Assembly: GCA_946539175.1 (NCBI GenBank) | Contig: CAMNHH010000002.1 | Coordinates: 1 to 44,963 of the forward strand | Direction: 5' to 3' | DNA: 44,963 nucleotides | Source: an uncultured Clostridia bacterium | GTDB taxonomy: Bacteria > Bacillota > Clostridia > Oscillospirales > Oscillospiraceae | Notes under the pieces: model-generated | What the model was told of the DNA's origin: nothing | What the model saw: the letters and a program-made list of their open reading frames with translations, nothing else | Databases searched by the model: none | Shown: in pieces, positions 38,822-44,963 of the stretch | Layout of the letters: each line of letters opens with the position of its first letter | How positions within the stretch are numbered: the stretch's first letter is position 1 | Program-made: the position numbers and the translations under genes

Positions 38822-41275
38822 CTATTCGTAGCCGTTCACGTCCACGTAGACCGTAACGCCCCTGGTCTCCTTTTCCCTGGAGAATTGCTTCACCAGGACC
38901 GCCAGCTCCAGCCGCAGGGGCTTGGAGTTGGCGCAGAGCAGGGTCAGACGGAAACGGAATTTGTTGTTGATTTTTGCGACGTATGCGGGAGCCGGGCCCA
39001 ACAGGTCCGTCAGCTGCCCCTTGAGCCCCGCCTGCTCCAGCTGCTGCCAGAGGCGCCGGGCAAAGCGGGCGGCGCAGTCCTCCACATGCCGCTCCGGAAA
39101 GCCCACAAAGCCGATCAGGAGCTGGTCACAGAAGGGCGGGCAGTTCCGCAGGCGGCGCAGGGGCAGCTCCGCCTCGTAGAAGCTGTCATAGTCCTGGGCT
39201 GCGGCCTGCCGCAGCACCGCGTTGCGGGGGGTCAGCGTCTGGATGATGGCGGCGCCGGGCTTCTCCCCCCGGCCGGAGCGGCCCACCACCTGGGTGATCA
39301 GCGCGAAGGTGGTCTCGGCGGAGCGGTAATTGTCCACGTAGAGGGAGGCGTCCGCGTCCACCACGCCCACCAGGGTCACGTCGGGGAAGTTCAGCCCCTT
39401 GGCCACCATCTGGGTGCCGATCAGGACGGAAACGTCCTCGTTGGCAAAGCGGCTCAGCACCGCCTCGTGGGGATTGGTGGGGGTGATGGTATCCGCGTCC
39501 ATCCGCAGCAGCTTTGCCTCCGGCAGCAGCTTCTGCAGATCATATTCCAGCTGCTGGGTCCCGACGCCAACCCGCTTGAGATGGCCGCCGCATTCGGGGC
39601 AGCGCTCATAGGCCGGCTGGGAGTGGCCGCAGTAGTGGCACATGAGCCGCTGGTTCACCATATGATAGGTGAGATTTACGCTGCAGCGGGGGCAAGCGGG
39701 CACGAAGCCGCAGTCCACGCAGAGGATCAGGCGGTTGCTGCCCCGGCGGTTCAGCAGCAGGATGGATTTCTCCCGGCGGGCCATCCGCTCCCGGATGGCC
39801 TCCAGAAGTCTGCCGCTGACGGCGGTGGCGTTGCCCTCCAGCAGCTCCTGCTTCATATCCACCAGCTCCACCTCGGGCAGAGCCCGGCCGTTGTAGCGGG
39901 CGGGCAGCCTGTAGAGGCTGTAGTCCCCCCGCCGGGCATGGTACATGGTCTCCACGCTGGGGGTGGCGGAGCCCAGCAGCACCAGGGCTCCCTCCCGGCT
40001 GCCCCGGTACAGGGCGATCTCCCTGGCATGGTAGCGGGGACTGTTTTCCGATTTATAGGTGTGCTCCTGCTCCTCGTCCACCACGATGAGCCCCAGCTTG
40101 TCCAGGGGGGCGAAGACGGAGGAACGGGTGCCCACCACCACCCGGGCGTCGCCCCGGGCAATGCGCTTGTATTCGTCGTAGCGCTCCCCCACCCGCAGAC
40201 CGCTGTGGAGCACCGCAATCTCCGAGCCGAAGCAGGCGGAGAACAGGCTCAGCAGCTGGGGGGTCAGGGCGATCTCCGGCACCATCAGCAGGGCGCTTCT
40301 GCCCAGGGACAGGCAGCGGCGGATCAGATTGATATACACCGCCGTCTTGCCGGAGCCGGTGACGCCGTAGAGCAGAGCCGCGCCGGGGGCTTTCTGCTCC
40401 AGACGGGCGCTGAGCTCCCGGAAGACCCGCTCCTGGTCCCGGGTCAGGGCGAATTCCGTGTCCCCCTCATAGGGGGCGATCCGGGTCCGGCGCAGCACTT
40501 CCCGGGCCGTGATTTGCACAAGGCCCGCCCGCTCCAGGGCGCGGAGGGTGGGCATGGAGGCCCCGGTGAAATACTGCAGCTCCTTTTGGGAGATGACGCC
40601 CACGGTGCTCATCAGCTCCAGAACGGAGCGCTGCATGGGGGCGCTTTTGCCCCTGGCCCGCAGGTGCTCCCGGATTTGCGCGGGATCCGCGCACAGCTCC
40701 AGGATCAGCTCTGTTTTATCGCTGCTGCGCCGCTGCAGCTCGGTATCGGCCCGGAGCCAGCCCCGGTCCCGGAGCCGACGCAGGGCCTCCGTGATCACGG
40801 GACCGCTGCCGCACTGCCGGTAGAGGGCGTCGTCCCGCAGACGGCCGCCGCTGTCCCAAATCAGACGGACCAGCTTCTCCTGCACCGGCTCCGCCGCAAG
40901 TCTGGCCTCCCAATCCTCCGGCAGCCCGGCCAGGGAGAAGACCTCCCGGCTCTGCAGCCAGAGGCCTGCCGGGAGCATGGCCCGAACGGCTTCATAGAGG
41001 GTGCAGAAATAGCGTTCCCGGACGAAGGCGGCCAGCCGCAGCATCTGCCCGGAAAGCACAGGGGCAGGGTCCAGCAGCTCCCGCACGGATTTCAGCTCCG
41101 GCCCCTCCCCCGGCTCCAGGGCCAGGATAACGCCCTCCCTGAGCCGGTCACCCGGGCCGAAGGGCACGCTGACCCGGCAGCCGGGGCGTGCCGCCGACAG
41201 GGCGGCGGGCAGCAGGTAGCTGTAGGGCTTGTCGATGGCGTAGATCAGCCCGTCCAGGGCGATTTTGGCAATCAT
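38822..41275 (-). CDS. priA: Primosomal protein N' (replication restart helicase PriA)
   Basis: PriA reloads the replisome at stalled forks. The 817-residue protein has an N-terminal DNA-binding domain, a winged-helix region, Walker A GVTGSGKTAVYI, and helicase motif II as VVDEEQEHTYKS, with Gln where DEEH is usual. Eight zinc cysteines lie between CVDCGFVPACPRC and CHYCG...CPECGG. The start is an ATG just inside the gap after rpoZ. The gene coaBC, which sits between rpoZ and priA in B. subtilis, is missing. Confidence 0.97.
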   Translation of the reverse strand: MIAKIALDGLIYAIDKPYSYLLPAALSAARPGCRVSVPFGPGDRLREGVILALEPGEGPELKSVRELLDPAPVLSGQMLRLAAFVRERYFCTLYEAVRAMLPAGLWLQSREVFSLAGLPEDWEARLAAEPVQEKLVRLIWDSGGRLRDDALYRQCGSGPVITEALRRLRDRGWLRADTELQRRSSDKTELILELCADPAQIREHLRARGKSAPMQRSVLELMSTVGVISQKELQYFTGASMPTLRALERAGLVQITAREVLRRTRIAPYEGDTEFALTRDQERVFRELSARLEQKAPGAALLYGVTGSGKTAVYINLIRRCLSLGRSALLMVPEIALTPQLLSLFSACFGSEIAVLHSGLRVGERYDEYKRIARGDARVVVGTRSSVFAPLDKLGLIVVDEEQEHTYKSENSPRYHAREIALYRGSREGALVLLGSATPSVETMYHARRGDYSLYRLPARYNGRALPEVELVDMKQELLEGNATAVSGRLLEAIRERMARREKSILLLNRRGSNRLILCVDCGFVPACPRCSVNLTYHMVNQRLMCHYCGHSQPAYERCPECGGHLKRVGVGTQQLEYDLQKLLPEAKLLRMDADTITPTNPHEAVLSRFANEDVSVLIGTQMVAKGLNFPDVTLVGVVDADASLYVDNYRSAETTFALITQVVGRSGRGEKPGAAIIQTLTPRNAVLRQAAAQDYDSFYEAELPLRRLRNCPPFCDQLLIGFVGFPERHVEDCAARFARRLWQQLEQAGLKGQLTDLLGPAPAYVAKINNKFRFRLTLLCANSKPLRLELAVLVKQFSREKETRGVTVYVDVNGYE

Positions 41276-41301
41276 GGAACGAAAGCCGCGCCGGCAAACG
41301 C

Positions 41302-41508
41302 TCAGCGCAGGTATTCCTTTTTGACCTCGGCGGCCAGCTTGCCGTCGGCCACCTCACGGATGGCCAGAGTCACGGGCTTTTCCGCCAGAGGCTCACCGAA
41401 CTCTCTGGACTCGATGGCGATCTGCCGGGCCCGGCGGGCCACCACGTTCACCAGAAGATAGCGGCTGTCAATGTGTTTCAAAAGCTCGCTCATAGGGGGA
41501 TAAAGCAT
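41302..41508 (-). CDS. rpoZ: DNA-directed RNA polymerase omega subunit
   Basis: Omega is a small RNA polymerase subunit that aids assembly of beta prime. The 68-residue protein has the family pattern SRYLLVNVVARRARQI near the N-terminus, KPVTLAIREVADGKL in the middle and a short C-terminus. AAGGAGG lies nine bases before the ATG at 41508, inside the end of gmk. The gene follows gmk with one base between, the normal order. Confidence 0.95.
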   Translation of the reverse strand: MLYPPMSELLKHIDSRYLLVNVVARRARQIAIESREFGEPLAEKPVTLAIREVADGKLAAEVKKEYLR

Positions 41509-41509
41509 A

Positions 41510-42109
41510 TTAAAGTGCCTCCTTCAAAAGATGCTGTTGATGTTGGGTTTTTAAGGCCTCCGCCCGGAGGATGGCCTGCACGTCGGAAACGGCGTCCTCC
41601 AGCCGGTCGTTGACCACGATGTACTGATATTGGGGGGCCACCAGGTATTCCATCCTGGCCTGCTGCAGCCGCATGAGGACCTTCTCTTCATCCGTGTCGC
41701 CCCGGCCCCGGAGACGACCCGCCAGCACCTCAAAGGAGGGAGCGGCAATGAACAGCGAAATGGCCTCGGGCCGCCGCTGCATCACCTGCAGGCCGCCCTG
41801 GACCTCGATCTCCAGGATCACGTCGAAGCCCTGCTCCAGCATGGCGTCCACCGGCTCCTCGGGGGTGCCGTAGCGGTTGCCCACGTATTGGGCGTGCTCC
41901 AGGAAGCAATCCCGGTCGATCATTTCCTCGAACGCTTCCCGGCTGATAAAGTAATAGTGAACGCCGTCGATCTCTCCTGGGCGCATTTCCCGGGTGGTGG
42001 CGGAGACGGAGAGCTTCACCCGGGGGTCCCGCTCCATCAGGGCCTTCACCACGGTTCCCTTGCCCACGCCGGAGGGCCCGGAGATCACGATCAGTCTACC
42101 CTTCTTCAT
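41510..42109 (-). CDS. gmk: Guanylate kinase
   Basis: Gmk phosphorylates GMP to GDP. The 199-residue protein has the P-loop GPSGVGKGT (11-19), the GMP-binding SATTREMRPGEIDGVHYYF and the lid region with DVILEIEVQGG. The ribosome site is the purine run GAGGAGGAAGAAGAGG, which also encodes the acidic end of RemA, so the two genes overlap by 14 bp and are translationally coupled. Confidence 0.97.
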   Translation of the reverse strand: MKKGRLIVISGPSGVGKGTVVKALMERDPRVKLSVSATTREMRPGEIDGVHYYFISREAFEEMIDRDCFLEHAQYVGNRYGTPEEPVDAMLEQGFDVILEIEVQGGLQVMQRRPEAISLFIAAPSFEVLAGRLRGRGDTDEEKVLMRLQQARMEYLVAPQYQYIVVNDRLEDAVSDVQAILRAEALKTQHQQHLLKEAL

Positions 42110-42359
42110 CCTCTTCTTCCTCCTCTTCCCCGCCTGCGCGGGCGCGAATGGTTTTTGGCTCCAGCGCGGAGAGGATCACATGGTCCGTGTCCATCACCAG
42201 GACGGACTTGGTCTTCCGCCCGAAGCTGGCGTCGATGAGCATGCCCCGGTCCCGGGCCTCCTGCACCAGACGTTTCACGGGCGCGGAGTCCGGGCTGATG
42301 ACGGAGAGCAGACGCCTGGCCGATACCAGGTTGCCAAAGCCGATGTTGATCAGTTTCAT
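42096..42359 (-). CDS. remA: RemA-like regulator (DUF370)
   Basis: RemA is a small DNA-binding regulator; in B. subtilis it activates matrix and osmoprotection genes. The 87-residue protein starts KLINIGFGNLVSARRLLSVISPDSAP, and GRKTKSVLVMDTDHVILSAL is the family core. The last twelve residues are almost all Gly and Glu (GGEEEEEEDEEG), longer and more acidic than usual, and their codons form the gmk ribosome site. The regulatory target here is unknown. Confidence 0.95.
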   Translation of the reverse strand: MKLINIGFGNLVSARRLLSVISPDSAPVKRLVQEARDRGMLIDASFGRKTKSVLVMDTDHVILSALEPKTIRARAGGEEEEEEDEEG

Positions 42360-42369
42360 ATCTGCCGCC

Positions 42370-43248
42370 TTATTCGATGTTCTGGATCTGCTCGCGGATC
42401 TTTTCCAGCTCGGCCTTGATATCCACCACGGTACGGGCGATCTCCAGGTCGGAGCACTTGGAGCCGATGGTATTGGTCTCCCGGTTGATCTCCTGCATGA
42501 GGAAATCCAGCTTGCGGCCGATGGGCTCGGAGGACTTCAGCATGGCTTGGAGCTGATCCATGTGGCTGCGGAGCCGGACGGTCTCCTCGTCCACCGCCAC
42601 CTTGTCCGCGAAAATGGCGGCCTCCGTGAGGATCCGGGCCTCGTCTACGGTGGCGGAGGCCAGCACCTCCTGCATTTTGGCGTAGAGCTTTTCCCGATAT
42701 TCCGCCACGGACTGGGGAGAGCGCCGCTCCACGAAGGCCACCCGCTCCAGGATCCCATCCGCCTTGGCCATCAGGTCCCTGGCCAGGGCCTCGCCCTCGG
42801 CGCGGCGCATGGCGTCATAGCCCGCCAGGGCCTCCGCCACCACCTCCAGAAGCTGGGCCTTGAGCCGGTCCTCGTCCTGCTCGGTCTTTTCCACGGTAAA
42901 CACGTCGGGCAGCCGGGAGAGGCTGCTGACGCTGACGTCGTCCGCAATGGCATAATCCGCGGCGATGCTCCGCATAGCGGCCAGATAGCCCTCCAGCACG
43001 GGGCGGTTCAGGCCGACGGACACGTCGCCGCTCTGGGTCAGGTTGACGGTGACGAACACGTCCACCTTGCCCCGGGTGACAGACTGCTTTACCGCCTGCT
43101 TCACGGCGTCCTCGCAGAAGGCGCAGAGCCGGGGCAGCTTCACAGAGCAGTCCAGATAACGGTTATTGACGGAGCGGAGCTCCACGGTGATCTGCTTGTC
43201 CTCAAAGACAGCGACAGCCCGTCCGTAACCTGTCATACTTTTGATCAC
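42370..43248 (-). CDS. yloC: YicC/YloC family endoribonuclease
   Basis: YicC-family proteins are Mn-dependent endoribonucleases acting on small RNAs and mRNAs. The 292-residue protein starts IKSMTGYGRA, contains ELRSVNNRYLD, and ends with GRKLDFLMQEINRETNTIGSK, both hallmarks. The start is GTG at 43248 with AAAGGAG eight bases upstream. It follows the J-like protein gene by about 33 bp and precedes remA, as in the conserved B. subtilis order. Confidence 0.95.
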   Translation of the reverse strand: MIKSMTGYGRAVAVFEDKQITVELRSVNNRYLDCSVKLPRLCAFCEDAVKQAVKQSVTRGKVDVFVTVNLTQSGDVSVGLNRPVLEGYLAAMRSIAADYAIADDVSVSSLSRLPDVFTVEKTEQDEDRLKAQLLEVVAEALAGYDAMRRAEGEALARDLMAKADGILERVAFVERRSPQSVAEYREKLYAKMQEVLASATVDEARILTEAAIFADKVAVDEETVRLRSHMDQLQAMLKSSEPIGRKLDFLMQEINRETNTIGSKCSDLEIARTVVDIKAELEKIREQIQNIE

Positions 43249-43281
43249 GTTGATTTTCTCCTTTGGTTCAGTGTTCAGCGC

Positions 43282-43935
43282 TCAGCAGCCGCTGCAGACG
43301 CTATCGCAAATCACGTCGCAGAGCGCCTCGCAGGCGCATTCCCCCGCGCAGGCGCCGCAGGCGCCGCAGACCCACTTGGCGCGGGTCTTTTTGGATTCCT
43401 TCAGCTTGTTCAGGCTGGGCGGGGCAAAGAGGACCTTATCCAGGGCCGCCTTGTATTCTGCGTTGTTCGGCTCCAGCTTGGCGGCCTGCTTCACAGACCT
43501 GGCGGCCTCGTCCAGCCAACCCCGCTTCCAGGCGGTCATGCCCCGGAGATAGATCAGCTCCGGATTGGTGTCCAAATCCGGCTGGGCCTTCAAAAGGGCT
43601 TCGGCCCCATCCGGATCGTTGGCGTTCAGCAGCTTGCGGACCCGCACAGAGACAGACTGTTCGGGAAGGCTGCCTTGCTTCACAGGGGCATCTTTGGAGG
43701 CCGCTTTCTGCTCCGGCAGTTCCTCCGTCGTATCCGCAGCGGTCAGCAGATTGTAAGCGTTCCGGATCTGGGCCCGCTTTTCGGCAGCCATATCCCAAAG
43801 CGGGCTGCCCATGTAGTTTTCCTCGCTGAAACGCTCCATCAGGGAAGCGTAGGCCTCGACAATTTCCTCCCGGGAAGCGTTTTCCGGGAGGTTCAATATT
43901 TTATATGCTTCCGATTGATGTTGCATTTTTCTCAA
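43282..43935 (-). CDS. Degenerate J-domain/TPR protein with cysteine-rich tail
   Basis: A 217-residue protein. Residues 9-65 match a J domain (SEAYKILNLPENASREEIVEAY, split here in sense, and RNAYNLL), but the HPD tripeptide that stimulates DnaK is absent; ERFSEENY stands in its place. A TPR-like pair follows (about 125-170, LRGMTAWKRGWLDEAARS). The tail has nine cysteines in its last 28 residues. The start is TTG at 43935, ten bases after GGAGG; the ATG at 43926 is too far from the site. The partial gene at the window edge has the same TPR and tail design, so they are paralogues. Metal binding or acylation of the tail is a guess. Confidence 0.75.
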   Translation of the reverse strand: MRKMQHQSEAYKILNLPENASREEIVEAYASLMERFSEENYMGSPLWDMAAEKRAQIRNAYNLLTAADTTEELPEQKAASKDAPVKQGSLPEQSVSVRVRKLLNANDPDGAEALLKAQPDLDTNPELIYLRGMTAWKRGWLDEAARSVKQAAKLEPNNAEYKAALDKVLFAPPSLNKLKESKKTRAKWVCGACGACAGECACEALCDVICDSVCSGC

Positions 43936-43956
43936 GTATCTGTTTCCTCCACCCTC

Positions 43957-44048
43957 GGGCTGCTCACCCTTCGGGTAAGAGCAGCCCCTACGCTGTGGTA
44001 CGACGGACAGGCAATGCCTGTCCCTGCATTCCCTGATCCCTGATCCCT
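43957..44048. repeat. Palindromic element between the membrane and J/TPR genes
   Basis: Contains a two-part hairpin GGGCTGCTC/GAGCAGCCC (43957-43987) enclosing ACCC/GGGT, an 8-bp hairpin GGACAGGC/GCCTGTCC with an AAT loop (44005-44023), and a short direct repeat CCCTGAT (44031-44044) that touches the TAG stop of the neighbouring membrane gene. Minus-strand GTAGGGGC resembles the TAGCGGC copies. Confidence 0.6.
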
Positions 44049-44574
44049 ATTTCATCTTCGGCATCACATTGATCCGGAACCATCCGATCAAAATCGAAAA
44101 GGCCACGTCATAGACCGCGAAGGCGGCCAGCAGACCCAGGGCCAGCAGAATGGGTCCCGCGCTGCCCAGGTCAAAGGGCAGGGCCAGGGTGAAGAAGGAC
44201 CGGAAGGCCAGGTACAGCAGGCCCGCGCAGAGGGCGAAGCCCAAGAGCTTCAAAAGCCAGCCCAGGGCCGTCTGCCCGTTTCGGGTCTGCCAGGCCTCGA
44301 TGAGGGCCTTCCAGACGGGATAGTGGCCAAAGAAGCAGGCGAACCACACCGCCGGCGTCTTTACCGGCAGCAGGAGCAGTCCCAGGATGGCGGCCGCCGC
44401 GTAGGTTCCCAGGGCCCAGCCGGAGCCGCAGAGGATCACGATGGCCGCCGGAAAGAGCCCCGCCAGGGCCGCCATGGAGAGGCTCACGCTGGACAGCAGA
44501 CTCCCCAGGGCCAGGCAGCCCACGCAGAGGGCCGCCACCAGGGCGGAAAGGCTCAGCTTTTTGGTGGACTTCAT
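44047..44574 (-). CDS. Small multi-pass membrane protein
   Basis: A 175-residue protein with about five or six hydrophobic segments and basic ends (KSTKKLS at the start, MPKMK at the end). The size and layout resemble small transporter subunits such as ECF S-components, but no signature is clear, so I leave the function open. The ATG at 44574 overlaps the stop of the upstream cysteine-rich TPR gene by ATGA, which indicates coupled expression. The palindromic element begins at its stop codon. Confidence 0.7.
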   Translation of the reverse strand: MKSTKKLSLSALVAALCVGCLALGSLLSSVSLSMAALAGLFPAAIVILCGSGWALGTYAAAAILGLLLLPVKTPAVWFACFFGHYPVWKALIEAWQTRNGQTALGWLLKLLGFALCAGLLYLAFRSFFTLALPFDLGSAGPILLALGLLAAFAVYDVAFSILIGWFRINVMPKMK

Positions 44575-44963
44575 CGGCAGCCTCCGCACAGGCAGTTCAG
44601 GCACAGCAGGGTATTGCAGACGTTGCAGGCCGTTTCCATGTCACTGTTCTGGTAATTGCTCTGCCGGTAGGGGGTATAGCCCCCCTGGACCGTGCGCAGG
44701 GCGTTCCGGTACTCATAGTTGGACGGCACCATGGCGCAGGCGGTCTGATAGTGCTGCCGGGCCTCGTCCAGCCAGCCCCGGCGATAGGCAATGGTGCCCT
44801 TGAGGAAGTACCACTCCCCGTCCCGGCCGGCGGCGGCGTTCAGAAGGGACTCCGCCGCGTCCAGCTGGTTGGCGTTGATATAGGAGCGGATCTGGGCGTA
44901 ATTGCCGCCGGAGCCGCTGTAACTGTTGTAGCTCTGATAAGCGCCGCTCTGGTGGCCGCCGCT
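44571..44963 (-). CDS. TPR protein with cysteine-rich tail (partial, 5' end missing)
   Basis: Only the last 130 residues are in the window. A Ser/Gly/Tyr-rich linker leads to a TPR-like pair (IRSYINANQLDAAESLL, then FLKGTIAYRRGWLDEARQHY) and a tail with six cysteines in its last 18 residues. The pattern RGWLDEA matches the neighbouring J/TPR protein, so the missing N-terminus may also hold a J domain. It overlaps the membrane protein gene by ATGA. Confidence 0.75.
   Translation of the reverse strand, partial: SGGHQSGAYQSYNSYSGSGGNYAQIRSYINANQLDAAESLLNAAAGRDGEWYFLKGTIAYRRGWLDEARQHYQTACAMVPSNYEYRNALRTVQGGYTPYRQSNYQNSDMETACNVCNTLLCLNCLCGGCR

Noticed and set aside
38399..41461. A plus-strand open frame of about 1020 codons
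   Set aside because: It mirrors def and priA, whose motifs are complete. Its composition is that of an antisense shadow.
1..44963. CRISPR arrays, tRNA or rRNA genes, transposases, phage genes
   Set aside because: I looked for regular repeat-spacer units, tRNA cloverleaf signatures and typical proteins and saw none.

Overview
The window reads as chromosomal core DNA of a GC-rich, spore-forming member of the Bacillota, most likely class Clostridia near Oscillospiraceae. This rests on gene content and style: a SpoIVA/SipL pair and a SigH-like sigma factor (spore former), SLH domains of the FLW..AxxRPEP type, a B. subtilis-like yloC-remA-gmk-rpoZ-priA-def-fmt-rsmB-rlmN-prpC-prkC-rsgA gene order, strong purine Shine-Dalgarno sites, and many short palindromic repeats of a kind I associate with gut Clostridia. 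Species cannot be fixed from the sequence. No rRNA, tRNA, CRISPR array, transposase or prophage gene was seen, and no stretch over 300 bases lacks a gene.

Layout. 1-4.5 kb: hflX, a multi-hairpin element, rpmE, tmcAL (carrying an in-frame palindrome cluster) and acetate kinase. 4.5-8.3 kb: a leftward fRMsr-MoxR-DUF58-DUF4129 membrane cassette. 8.3-14 kb: a rightward run of tsaE, tsaB, upp and a CPA2 antiporter, then a secreted CotH-kinase-like protein with three SLH domains. 14-22.9 kb: a leftward eight-gene operon for a surface glycopolymer (two Wzy/ligase-like membrane proteins, two GT2 glycosyltransferases, a flippase, a TagB/TagF-like glycerophosphotransferase, TagD and a HAD phosphatase), with a good SigA promoter at its head. 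22.9-27.8 kb: zinc-ribbon protein, SigH-like factor, ruvB-ruvA-ruvC headed by a small membrane protein, and an aminotransferase. 28-31 kb: spoIVA overlapping sipL, both for spore coat assembly, possibly from a SigE promoter, with a 45-residue membrane protein divergent. 31.3-43.3 kb: a compact housekeeping operon for translation, rRNA modification, replication restart and PrkC/PrpC signalling. 43.3-45 kb: two paralogous TPR proteins with cysteine-rich tails (the complete one with a degenerate J domain) flanking a small membrane protein.

How the genes fit. Most genes run leftward in tightly packed operons with ATGA or GTGA overlaps. The glycopolymer operon, the SLH-anchored CotH protein and the PASTA kinase all concern the cell envelope, while spoIVA, sipL and sigH concern sporulation.

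The least explained structure is a set of palindromic elements. Four leftward genes (hflX, a GT2 gene, ruvC, spoIVA) end in the same stop-codon context, TAGCGGC followed by a GC-rich inverted repeat. Another copy type follows the stop codons of rlmN and a membrane gene, one palindrome cluster is translated inside tmcAL, and a larger multi-arm structure lies upstream of hflX.
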